A stretch of DNA of 64,000 bases from Lunularia cruciata (taxonomy: Eukaryota > Streptophyta > Marchantiopsida > Lunulariales > Lunulariaceae): assembly GCA_948567375.1 (NCBI GenBank), contig OX419757.1, forward strand, positions 15,438,001 to 15,502,000, written 5' to 3'. Shown piece by piece: positions 13,326 to 25,047 of this stretch (within the stretch, counting starts at the first letter, position 1; every line of letters starts with the position of its first letter). The position numbers and the translations under genes were made by a program. The notes beneath the pieces were generated by a model that was given only the letters and a program-made list of their open reading frames with translations, had not been told where the DNA came from and searched no databases.

Positions 13326-13467
13326 CTTATTTCAGTCTTCATTTTTTATGGCATTTTCCATTCATTTTCCATGCAGCCAATAGGAACGTGACAAAAATGC
13401 ATAGGGGTTCTTTAAACTAGGGGGTAAGTGGTGAATAGCGAAAGGTGATTGGTGAATAGCGGCTCCC
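13326..13467 (-). repeat. MULE right terminal inverted repeat
   Basis: Inverse of 10845-10986. The transposase start codon at 13248 lies 78 bp inside it, so this repeat probably includes the transposase promoter. Confidence 0.92.
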
Positions 13468-13492
13468 TTTATTATATGGAATCTCAATCAAA

Positions 13493-14852
13493 TCAATTGA
13501 GTATATCATCATTGTTATAATCAAGGCAATGTTGCATCACCCTTGATCTACTTTCTTCTCTACCAAGTTCTATACACTGAAATGACATTTCTGAAACTAT
13601 TTGAGTCTCCTCTGTAAATCCGTCATCGTCCTCTGACCAAAGGTCAGACCTATTGATTAAAAAATTATGTAAAATAATACACACCGATATCCACTTTAAC
13701 AAATAAGCATTTCTACTATTGTCTTTCAGTTGCACTCTTAGCTCACAAAGAGAATGCCATCTAGCTTTCAATACTCCTATACAATGCTCATTGATCACTC
13801 TTGCCTTTGCTAAATATTTATTGAACTCCTGCTTGTCTTTTGAGCGAGCCTGCTTGAAAGCGTGTACTAGGTGATGCATGGGTACATAACCTGAATGACT
13901 TAAAAGGTACTCCTTTGCCTCAAAAGTGCGACACCTCCCTCTTCGGTTCAAATCATTCCATAGTGATGATTTTTTCAAACAAGTCATATCATGACATGAC
14001 CCTTGCATTCTTGCAAATAAAAAAAGGCCATACTTTTAGTAAACTAAACAAACAGGATAACCAATGCATTGCAAAAATACATAACAAAATAACACATAAC
14101 ATAAACCATACCTCCGGAGAAATGTAAAACTCTCCTTTTATCATCACAACTAACTTGGCCGTTTATAGAATATGAACCCTTGCAGCTGAAATATATTTCC
14201 CCGTCCATAGTTGGTCGGGCTGCAAGAGGAAACAATGTGCCATCTACCAAACCAACACAACTGGGAAAACCTTTCTGTGCAAAAACAGTGGATATCCTTT
14301 TCCTCTCTTCGAGTTTGGGCCAAGCAACTTGACTCCTCATCACATCTAATATGGCTGTCATAACTCTATCAATAAAAGCAATTGTTGAACCAGCACTAAT
14401 GCCCCAAATATTTAAACCCTGTGCAACACAAGCTCCACTGCCGTGATGCCCAAATCTATCCAAAGCTAGGGCAACTTGGATCCACACGGGTGTTTTCTCT
14501 CTTTGGTACCTTTCTAAAAAATCGGGTGAGTCTTAATCAAATCATCTAATGTTGAAAAAGAATCTCCATCCATTCTAGTAAGCTGGCGAAAGGCCTTAGT
14601 ATCTAGATTTCTAAAATAATCCTTCACAAACTCTCTACTATGAAGGTAAGTAACACGAGGTTCCAAGTAACAATGAGTATGTGCATACTCCCATCCACTA
14701 ATAAAACATTCTAGCATATCTAAATCTCCTCCTAATTCCTCACCTTCATTTTCTAATCTTGGTAGCGATATCTCCAAATCTAACCGAATCATCCATTGAA
14801 TACATTTTCTAATATTTCTGGTTAGTTCTAAACGAGTGCTCCCTCTCGGCAT
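13493..14852 (-). pseudogene. PIF/Harbinger transposase (DDE_Tnp_4), nearly intact
   Basis: The first exon starts at ATG 14852 (MPRGSTRLEL), passes through HPIF near 14514, and continues in another frame as RYQREKTPVW, LALDRFGHHGSG, then GFPSCVGLVDGT with the first catalytic Asp. A GT at about 14110 and an AG at about 13992 allow an intron, after which GSCHDMTCL gives the second Asp and VINEHCIGVLKARW the Glu. The C-terminus ends at 13493. The only clear defect is a one-base frame change in a run of six T at about 14512-14518. PIF/Harbinger elements cut and paste with TTA/TAA duplications; I could not find the ends. The left side was later hit by the MULE at 10845-13467. Confidence 0.85.
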
Positions 14853-14945
14853 GACAAAACTCTATTTTTAATCACCACTGAAAACTCCTTATCCATGAAG
14901 GGGATCTCTCTTCTCCGCAAAGGGGCATCTCCCTCTCCCTGTGAA

Positions 14946-15037
14946 ATTTTAGCAAACGGACATCTTTGTGCGCAAAAGAAACAATATGTGATATTTTAGC
15001 AAACGGACATCTCTTTGCACAAAAAAAACAATATGTG
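14946..15037. repeat. 47-bp tandem duplication
   Basis: ATTTTAGCAAACGGACATCT starts at 14946 and again at 14993; each copy ends in ACAATATGTG. It lies about 90 bp upstream of the Harbinger transposase start and may be part of that element's subterminal region. Confidence 0.9.
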
Positions 15038-16071
15038 CAATTCCATTCTGTAATAAGAAAACAAATTCATGAATTTCACTTCATTACTCAAGGGGAAGAA
15101 AGGTATACATTTCATACTCGTACAAAAGACAATTTTTTAAAACAATGAAATCGAGAGTAACACTTGAAACAAAATCACTCCTCACTCTAACCTTCTCACG
15201 GTGCTCGCACTCAAATCTTCCCACTCCAAATCTGCTATGGTCTCTCTAATCTTCATTAGTGGTCAATTTTCGCATCCCCTCAAATCTTTCCACTCATGCT
15301 CCCTCCAATCTTCCTCGGAAAAAATTTGCCCAGTAGCCGCTCGTCATTTCCTTTCCACGGGTGTTCTTGAACATCCCCGGATACCCCGGATGCTCCTTTT
15401 GGTGGCCGTCACTTTCACTCTAACCCTAAACAAAAATTTAATTAACCCTAATATGCAATCAATGCACTACGGAGTGACAAAAAAAAGTGTGATAACAAAA
15501 AATTCTTTCTCCCTTATTTTCTACAAACCACCTCATACGGAGTGCGCTAATAATAACGAACTTGGCCCCAACTCCGTAACATTACCATTTCTACCTCCCG
15601 GTCACACACCGCACCCATTAGTCCACGCTTAGTAACAATCTATATGAAAAGTTTAGAAATTTAGTAAAACTAATAGTACTAGTTGCTAAATTCATACTAC
15701 GTGGATGGCCGAAGCTCTTGTATCGAGAGGGTCTTGGTGACGACAACACCGGCTACACCGGCGTGGACTCCTTTCCCGGAAGTTATAGTTTACCGGGCGC
15801 TGCTGGCAGTCTACCGGAAGAAGGAGGTGGCCATTCGATGATTGATTCCGACGAGGAAAGCTTGAACAGGAGGATTTCGATCGGGAGCTGGAAGTGGAGG
15901 GTTCATTATAAGACATCTTCTTGAATCGGCGCATGGAATGGAAGAACTCATTTGATTGACCACAGATATTTGAAACTCTCGTCCGAAATTTCCCCTGCTG
16001 TCTTTGACCTGTTTCATCCAGCGGCTGTTAGTGTTTACGGGATATCTTCCACGATTGTTGCAACCGCAGCC
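15038..16071. other. Intergenic DNA and probable 5' UTR of the NTF2-like gene
   Basis: The first 600 bp are AT-rich and hold three copies of TACGGAGT or its inverse (15468-15475, 15536-15543, 15571-15578), perhaps the outer part of the Harbinger element. From about 15690 the base composition rises and is typical of a gene leader; open frames on both strands (15718-15924 +, 15692-15934 -) overlap and are not supported as genes. Confidence 0.45.
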
Positions 16072-19009
16072 ATGTCTGAAAGTGAAGTGGCAGGTACTTG
16101 TTGATTCTTGCTAAGTTATATTCTGAACTGAGTCGCACAATTTAGTATCGATTTAGCAGGTATGCTGTAGTCTTTCGGGAAAGCCAATGTCAGCTCGTTT
16201 GTGCGCGGAAAACTGACTACATGTTGCATGAGAACTAGTTTCTGGGTTCTACAGTAAAATCAGGGTATTCAATAAACAGAGTCGGCCCTTTCTGCCGTGA
16301 CAGCGGGTCGAGCTGATGAGTCTTAACTAGTCAAGTTTTTTGTTGTTCCTAAGCAGCTGATGCCACTCAAGCTCTTGGTGCTGTCTTTTAGGTTTTGTGA
16401 TCATGTAGCTTGTTAACTTCATAGTTCCTGAGAGTGACAAGGTCTAAAGACAATGCTATCTACAGTGCGGATGGTCAAACGTGCTGGTAGTTTGATTACT
16501 TAATTTGTTTACCTATTGGGATGATGAGAGTGAGACTGGAAACTGTCAATAGACCAGGCTGTTTGAAGTTCTTTCGTGACTAAGTCGAGATCATTCCGTA
16601 TTTGTAATCGTACTTTGAGATGACTAATTTTTGATAGCATCCCTGGTTCAAACTTGCCATACATTTTGGTCTCCGACTGCCTACGCGAGCTTAGATAGTC
16701 TCACTGAAATATAGTGAGTGACGCTTGTGATGGCTATTCAGATATTGTGCTCAATCCGACCATCTGATATATTCATGGTATCACATTTCTTTTCTGTCGC
16801 GCCCAGCTCACACGCGGCTAGATCCTCAATCCTAACTTTTTGGTTCTAACTCTCTTGTAGTACAGACTTTATTGTAGTGCATTTTCTTGACGTTTTTATG
16901 TGACTTCTCGATTTTAGGATCAGGTTCCCATGCTCCTGTGATAGAGCAGAATAACGCCGAACAATCATCCAAAAGCATAAATGATCAACCAGGCGTGAAG
17001 GATGTGGATACCAGCAGAGAGCTAGGAAGGCTAGCGGTCAACATTATGCCCCATATTCTTAACTTGTAAGCATCATTCCCTCTTTTTCGCATAGGTAACT
17101 CTTTGGGTGCACTGCTGAAGATGGAAACTTGCTAGCTGTGCACTTTGAAGGTGCACCTTCAATATCCTGCAGATGCTCTCGACGTTTTTAGATTAGATAC
17201 CTTTCATTAAACTTGGTGTAATGCATGTGCTGTGTTCAGAGTATTCTCATTCTTGCTTCCCTGGTGCAGATACAATTGTGAAGCCACTGCCCTTGATTTC
17301 GAGATATATGCTCCAAATGCCACATTCGAGGATCCTCTTATGTGTGCTAAAGGGTAGGTAGATTGCTTTAAGAACATTTTCTAGAAAACAACCTGCAAAA
17401 GTAACAACTAGCCCTTGATAGTATATGAGTTTAGCTGAATAAAGTATGTTTAATTATACTATTATGCTCCAGGCAATGTAAATCCTTGGGATAAGTACGA
17501 AAGGAATGCGTTAGCAGTATGGTGGTATATCGAATATAAGGAAAGCTACTTAGCGAACATTTTAAGTCATTGACTTGTTGATGAATTTGTTAATGTTATC
17601 GCTATCAGTATGAAATTTGTTAAGTTTCCGAGGAAATGATTTTCAACAGCTTCTTTTGCGCTGCAGAGTGAAGCAGATCAAGTCAGCATTCTATGCAATC
17701 CCCAAGGTGGTTACCAACTTATACTTCCGAGCCTTTTCAACATCTATTCTCGTATGTCCTGGGCGATAGGAGTTAAAAATTAGAATACATATGGTTGAGT
17801 GCATCACGGGTGTATGAAGTGAAGCTTGTAGATCACAGATGGCATTATTTACCACGGAGTGGTAAAAATCATTAGCCGTCGTTTCGTAGCATCGTTGCAA
17901 GGCCAAGTGGAATACCTCAACAGATTACAACGTGGCAGAGCTTGTACGAATCTGATACGAACGAACTTGGTGTAATATTCAAGGTGATGATTGCTGTGTT
18001 GGGTTCATCAGTTGGCCATCTGTGCTGATGGAATGGCTGATTGTTATGACCAGGTATTTAGCGAAGGTAAAATGGGGGAGTACTTTGTGCAAGAGGATGA
18101 AACCGTGCCTGGTGTTGGCGAGGTAATTAGAGCTTAGTGCATCACGTCCGGCATCATGTAGTGATTCTACTCACGGATCTTGCATAAATAGGTCATGTGA
18201 GACTTCTTTACGTGGTCTTCAACTGCGATCTACATAGTATTGACCAATTACTTGTTTGAATAAGAGGCTAGTTTGAAACCGATAATATGGTAATGCGCTA
18301 AATCCCTCACCTTACTTTGGTTTCTTTCGCAGATCCGTATAGACAACATGCAGCACTACCGAGTCTGGGGACAAGCTATTGACATGAGATCTCTCATCAA
18401 ACTATCGGTAAGTAATAGTCCTAGAAAGTTTGCATAGAGACTGTAGCGGCTTACTCGCTGTCTCATCATCGACGAGGACAGTTTGTCTCTTCTTTACCGA
18501 AGAGAAATTTCATTTGGTCTGTCTTCGGGTAGATTTAGAATTGGATTCTATATATTATCTCGAGCTACCATGCGAGCATGCAATATATCAAGAGTAGGCG
18601 TCCTGGATAAAATTTATGGATTTTTATTCTGCGACAGGTTAAAGACGGGAAAGTCGTCCGTCATGAAGATCTGTAAGTCTTTTATTCTCTTCTCCTGGAG
18701 TGGGTCATACTTTATAAGTGGATCTTTTCATCGTTGCTCGTATAGTATACTCACAATATGGTATTGCGAAGTTCATATTTGAAAATGAGCAGTTGAGTGT
18801 GAGATTGAGGTATTATAAAATGAACTGTGCTCGAACTGACTTTCATCTACGCTATGATGTATTTCAGTTGGGATAAGAATCCTTTGTGGAATAGACACAC
18901 CGTGAGAGTGCCACTAGTGGGCCGAACAGCTGAAGCTTGGCGCCGATTTAACATGCTTGTTACACATACTCTCATGGGTTTTGGCAAGGACCCCCGGCCC
19001 AAACACTAG
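16072..19009 (+). CDS. NTF2-like / DUF2358 family protein, eight exons
   Basis: Exons 16072-16093, 16918-17065, 17270-17353, 17667-17706, 18054-18122, 18333-18407, 18638-18672 and 18868-19009 all have GT..AG borders and keep phase, giving 204 residues and a TAG stop. The protein contains DFEIYAPNATFEDPLMCAKG (about residues 65-85), KGVKQIKSAFYAIPKVF, IRIDNMQHYRVWG and WDKNPLWNRHTVRVPLVGR, the pattern of the plant NTF2-like fold family annotated as DUF2358. The fold is a cone-shaped alpha/beta barrel; its biochemical role in plants is not established. The start at 16072 gives a short acidic N-terminus; an upstream start is possible. Intron 1 is 824 bp, the others 122-347 bp. Confidence 0.85.
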
Positions 19010-22000
19010 GAACACAGGTGTGTGTATGCCTTTACCTCAGGACTTTTAAATGAAATCTATCATTGTAATCTTTGTGTTGTCTATGCATTCAGCCCAGACT
19101 GGACTGTCACAATCTTGTACATAACAACAATCAAAGCTTTAGCAAGCTTTGGTTGATGTTATGTTGGCAGCTATGAAGAGCAGCAATCTTTCAGGCTAGA
19201 AAGGAATGATTGAGGGTTGTTGTAAATATAAAGCTGTTGTATGGAAGTTGTTAACTATTTGGGTAAAATGATGTAGGTGAAGATCCCATGCAAGCAATGA
19301 CAGGTGTATATATAAAATGGTTACGAGATTGTATCATGTAATTAAGTATTCAGCTGGCGGAGACGAGTATCCAAGGAGACATCTCCGGGACCGACGGTCG
19401 GTCTTCGTTTGACCTCGTTCCATAAACTATGCACGTTTCATTTGAATGTTCCCCTAGTATCTCTTACACTGAATTCCACGATCTACTTGTAAGTTTGTGT
19501 CATCCAGAACTGTGCACTGAACCTCGAACACATCATCGACCAAGCTGGACACAGATTCGTACGAGATATTAGAAAGATTAGAAAGACTACTAATCGATAT
19601 TGTGTAACTGGATTGAATAGTATCCACTTTCGTGTCGCCTAGCACAAGCGGAGCTACTGAGAATTGTTTTGTACACAGACAGCTTTCGAGCTTTGTAAAT
19701 TGTAATGCCAGTAGACATGCAACGTTTCAAACATCCAGTAGCTTTGCAAGCTGGTAAGCAAGCACATCAAATTTCCGCCCACAAAGCACGCGTTTGTGGG
19801 CGGAAATCTATCAACGATTGAATCTAGGATTATATAAATATATATGTCTCGTATATGTTGTTTATCGAATATGTGCACTTGTGCACTTCATGAGTTCTGG
19901 ATAACCCGTTCCCGAACGGCTTCTGCTCTCATTTACCAATATATGTCTCGTATACCTATATATATGTCTACCAGATGAATTCTTGTAAGACTTGATTCTT
20001 GCAACTCATATTCTACATGAACTGTCATTCTACATGTCTGGTGTGCGTACATGTACCGTACTAAATGCATTTCATTTTCTCCATTGCAGTAAATATCTGC
20101 CATGTCAATGTTGCATTTTGTATCGAACACTCACAATTACCTGTTTATTCAGCACATGGACATGCACTCCGTGTCTGAGAAACAGGCGGGGTCGGGTAGG
20201 GAATGGAGAAACGTGCCGAGAGCAGAAATTCACGGATTACTGGGTAACTTGATAGTGGATGCCTTGTTGGATTAGATTGAGTCACGTATCTTGACGCTGC
20301 GGTTCCAGTAACTTATTGCAAACCCAATTAGAGAATATCGTTTAGAGCTCACTGAGATAAAATGATCTCATCCTCTAATCCTAAACTTTTTAATACCAAT
20401 ACTGTAGATAACTTTTTGATTCTGGAGGTAAATATATTTCAAAGAACATTAGGAAATAGAAATTAAGGTAATCAGATGACTATACCTGAAGAAGGATATT
20501 CATCACAAGATATGATACGTGTATGAGCTAGAGTAAATCACTCACCAAGACGGACGAGTGAAGAAGCCATAATATACTATTTCTGTAGTGTTTACTTTTC
20601 TTGGGTATGAATTCTATTTCTCATGTATGGTTGTCAGTTTACGATGATACGTAACGCCCATGTGCCAAATTTGTCACATAGTCTTCCCTTATGGAAGAAA
20701 GATGTGCCACAACTGTGGATGATTTACTTGGGATGCTTCCATGCTGTTGTGCTGCAGCTAGACGCCGAAACTAAATAGGTACAAGCACCTGGAAGAGATC
20801 AATTGACAGCAGGCTTTGTTTCGCTGGAGTCTTCAAGAGTGATAGAAAATTAACACAAAATACCTCTAGGGTTGTTTGTTTACGATTCATTTAGCATGCC
20901 ACACCTTTTCTCTAGATTCATGTGACAGAGCAAGCTATATTGTGGAGCTTTTGACAAATTTTTCCGTGATAGGAGATGGCATCCAAGCATAGAGAACAAG
21001 AAGATATCCTCGATGAGAAATGAATGAATGAATGCATCGGTGGTTTGGGCAGAAACAAAGACAGCTTGGAGAGCAGAAGTACTTTAACTTGTTTCCAGCT
21101 GATAATAAGCTAAAGTGCAATTCCTAAATGCTCCATGGGAGGACAAGTTGTAGATAGGATGAAGCATGATTCCTGTAGGGTGGTAATAATAAGGCTTTAA
21201 AGTCTGTAACCTTCAATAATATAATGAATCTCTTGCTTTTGTGTGCTTCTAGGAAACGAACTGATCTACGAACAAACTTTTACTTCCGTTTTTTGATATT
21301 GTGGTGATTAAAGGTGGATTCAGTTACGGAGTATACACTGAAACTACCATGTGAGGGGTAGGCTCCAGCGGAGTGTATATATTCTAATAGATTATCAGTA
21401 ATCTATGTTTATGTGCAAGGGGTAATGATGAAGATAAGAATATTTTTCCATACATAAGTGCTTAGGAATGTGTAAGTTTTTAATTTTATGTATATATAGC
21501 TTTTAGTATGAACACTTCAGATGGTTAGTTTAGTTTTAGTTTAAGAGTATGTATTTCTTATGATTTCATGTAATATAGATTTTACAAGGGAATGTAGATT
21601 AATACTCTCTCTTGTACCTCCATGTTGTTCTTGAGTTTAATGATGTTGGTGACGTGGCATGTTTGGGGTGCCTTGTACTTTAATTTGATTTAAATTTTAG
21701 AAGTAAATCTCAGTTCAAAAGCTGGTATCTTGTCTATAAGATTTCATTCTTCAAGCTCTCGTTAAAATTATAAATTCCAAAGAAGAGAGTTTTGGGAGCA
21801 TTTATTCATATAACACCGTTACAGTGCATAAACTTGTAGATTTCAACAAAGAAGAGAAAGCATGTTTTGGTTGTCGTGGACAGTCGTCTATAACTTGCAA
21901 AATACCATCTAACTTAGCAGATAATCTTATTATATTTAACTTTAACCCCCGAGCTATGGTATTTTACTAATATAGTTTATAATATATGCTTATTAGATAA

Positions 22001-25000
22001 GCTTTTATGTCTTGAAGCTTAGCTTCTAGTATATATAGGATATATTTATTACACATGACACGAATAAAAAGAATGCTGCACTACTATACAATAATCAAAT
22101 AAATTATGTTTATTTTAAAAATGACCTTTATTATTGTATTTTCACAAGAATAATGACAAAAGCAAGCAAGCAAGTACCAGGGTGATTTTGTTCATTCACT
22201 AGGCACTACTATGGGTTAGTATATATAATCATGATAAATTTTAGCACGATTGAATGAGTGTATTTTCAAGAGTTGTAATTTCTTGAAAGACTATTTGACA
22301 AACAATCTATCCAAAATCTGGTTTTGTACAGTAAACATTTTGAAATTTGAATTCTCTCACGAAGACTTCGTTGTCACGAGAAACATGAAGAGTATTATCA
22401 CCACGGTTCTAATTACGATGATAGTTTTCGTTCTACAAAACCTGAACAGAACTTGAAAGTTATCTTAACCAACAATATCATATTGAAAGGTATATTCATT
22501 TTCTTCGTTATGGAGAATAAGACTACAGAATTCACCTGAGAAAAGACTACCCATACTGAAGAATTGTGTGTTGTGAGAAGGGGGTCTTAGTTGTTCAAAG
22601 AGTACTGCATCTGTTGAAGTTCTTAACCCGATATATGGTCCCATGATTCAATTTTGCAACAATCTAGAAGGCAGACACCATGGCAAAAGTAATTCTGGCA
22701 GCACTGTTTCCTAGAATTGAATAACATAACTACCACAACAATGCAAGACAATTTCAGCCATTTTGGCCTTGAACACCTCTCAAAGACCGAAATGGATACG
22801 AAGTTAAAACTCGGGGCACTTTACAAGTTCCAACGCAGTGCAGCGACGTACACAGTAACTGAAAACCTGGCGGAAACGGTCCGAACCGGGAAAGCGAGTA
22901 ACGAACCGGCATCGACGGGGTCAACCGAGGCAGCGTATGGCTCGGCAAACCCGGTCCGTGCACAGGTATGGGAGCCGCTGCCAACTGTATAAGCGCGAGT
23001 CGAGCACCGTCCGTTTCCCTGCCACTGTGCCCATACCTCTGCTCGTGCCACGTGCACGGTTCTGTTAGAAAGCTCATGCGGCCAGCTCACAGATGGCAGC
23101 CTATAGACAAGCCTGAATCATAGCCTGCTGCCACTTCTGCCCAGAACGTGGCTACTTACAGGTCCTCGTGCAACCCTGGAAAGCACGAACGGTACGCTGG
23201 GTCCCGCACATTCCCCGCTAGTTGATATGCTGAACCTACAGTCATAATGTTTACCGTGCGAGCAAAAGGCGTCGGACGGAAGAATTGGTCGATACACCAA
23301 ATATCCACCAGTGAAAACAGGGATCCCGGGATCGGTTACGATCCACCGGCTCCTCTCCTCTCTGTCCCCTGTGAGAGTTCGGACCAGTACGCCTTGGGAA
23401 GATCAAGTGGCCCCGGCCTAAAGACGAAGAATACAGCTCCCAACTAGTAGATTATCTTATAATCTCAGGATCGTACAGGAATCCTCCAGGCACTAGCCTA
23501 AAGAAATCGACCAAAATTAGGAGCAGAGAACGATGGAATAGGTGGACAATGGGAAGAGATGTCAGTTGATGACAGAACAAAGAGTGAGTACTCTACAAGT
23601 TGGGTTCGTGGAAATGATGCTGCTCCTCGCCTGGAAACGCTAGACATTTCGAGGTGACATGAGTTATCATAAAGTCCGTTTGGGGGCATGACAATGCTCG
23701 TGGGATGCTGGAAAGAGAGCTCCAATGAGATACAGAGGGAAGCGAGAGCCCGGTCACTCGCTTGAGAAGACGGGTTATTTGTCCCCTGCGTACCAGCCAC
23801 GTAGGTAGCTACCCCACCGGCTTAATGGCTCGATGTGGAAGGATGGAAGTAGTGAAGGAGAAATGAATGAAAACTCGTTAGATTGTTCTAAGATGTCTTC
23901 TTTCCAAAGCTACGTTTGGCCGCGAAGACCGTCAAGAGGACGAAGGGGAAGTTACATCGAATAGGGTTCAAAAGAGCAGAACAAGACTGAGAAAACGGTT
24001 GTACACGGTACTGCTCTAGCGCCTGCTGAGAAAACTATTTTCTTCCGGCTGAGTTAAATAAAGGTCCTCCGCCTGTAAAACCGAAAGACGTGATCGACCA
24101 TCACACCACTCGGTTACCATCCTCCCCGATCGTAGACCGAACATCTCATACGGCCAACCCTTGATCACGATCACATGCAACCAACCATGTAGGTTGGTCC
24201 GAGGACTAAACCATAACAGATTTACAAAGGCCTTAAATAAGCAATTCAGGCATGCAAAAACCGATAACTTTCCTGACAGTGAGTCCATGGTTCCTGTAAG
24301 AGATGTTAAGTAGTTACGTAGAGACCTCAGAGGAGAACTGTACAATCAGCATTATTCCTACTCGACAGGAGACAATCTCTTAAAAGAGGCCAATTGCATA
24401 CATCTAGCACTTTACACGACAAGTACAGGGCCTGGGAGAGTTGCCACATATCACAGAACATCTCCTTTCAAAGAGGCAAACACTTGAAATGGCTCAACCC
24501 CACGAATTGAAGGAACATGAAAACCTTCGACAAAAACCTATTTACCTACTATATGAGCATTTTACAAGATAAACCAACCTACAAATACCGGGAAGTTACA
24601 CAAGCGTAGCCAAAATCACAGCTCATTGCCAGACTTTCTGAAGTTATAAAGCGCTCACTATGATAGAACTTGAGCTTCAAACACCCAGAATCGGGTGAAT
24701 GAGCTGTATGAATTTTGATTTCAAATGGTGTCGTCAAATACAATGGTGAGGAACTAATTTACATCCTAATAAGCTTTGCCTCTTTTAGTCCCCTCCGTGA
24801 ACTGAATGTTCTAAGCTAAACTAGTCTACCACTGCGTCTTGCTGTCGAAAGAATGGTCACGTTTAACACGCAAGGTCTCACTAAACGGAGCGAAATAGGC
24901 CCGACCTAAATACAATTAGAATAGCTGCATTTCACACAGACCGAGTGTTTTAGCCTGAATACCTGACTTTGATGTGGAAACGCCTTATTCCTCGCTACAA

Positions 25001-25047
25001 AAGAATTTCAGACCCCATGGATCTGCTCTATGCCTAGCTCTAACCAG
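19010..25047. other. Long intergenic region, no gene recognised
   Basis: The first 300 bp are likely the 3' UTR of the NTF2-like gene, and about 24,600-25,047 the 3' UTR of the GT61 gene. Between them 19.4-22.7 kb is AT-rich and silent to my reading except for the hairpin at 19771-19807. From 22.8 to 24.3 kb the DNA is richer in GC with a CACGTG G-box at 23049-23054; overlapping frames on both strands there (22717-22992 +, 22754-23090 -) have no family resemblance. Confidence 0.5.
19771..19807. repeat. Perfect 15-bp hairpin with 7-nt loop
   Basis: ATTTCCGCCCACAAA, loop GCACGCG, then the exact reverse complement. The GC-rich stem stands in AT-rich DNA about 760 bp after the NTF2-like stop codon. 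Could be a folded RNA element, a protein-binding palindrome or a fold-back remnant. Confidence 0.93.

Larger units (their letters stand above)
10845..13467 (-). mobile_element. Mutator-like element (MULE), complete ends, broken transposase
   Basis: The element is 2623 bp long, starting GGGAGCCGCTATTCACC and ending with the inverse. It is flanked by the direct 8-bp repeat TTTATTAT at 10837-10844 and 13468-13475, taken as the target site duplication. Its terminal inverted repeats are 142 bp, long as in MULEs, and more than 90% identical. The minus strand encodes a MULE transposase with a FAR1-like N-terminus, DDE core and zinc knuckle. It sits 25 bp beyond the stop codon of the Harbinger transposase, so it probably inserted into that older element. 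Confidence 0.9.

Noticed and set aside
15424-15456. Telomere-like AACCCTAAA and AACCCTAA
   Set aside because: Only isolated single units, no tandem array; at most telo-box-like promoter motifs.
22717-23090. Overlapping open frames on both strands in a GC-richer block
   Set aside because: Neither resembles a known protein, and both strands are equally open, as expected from composition.
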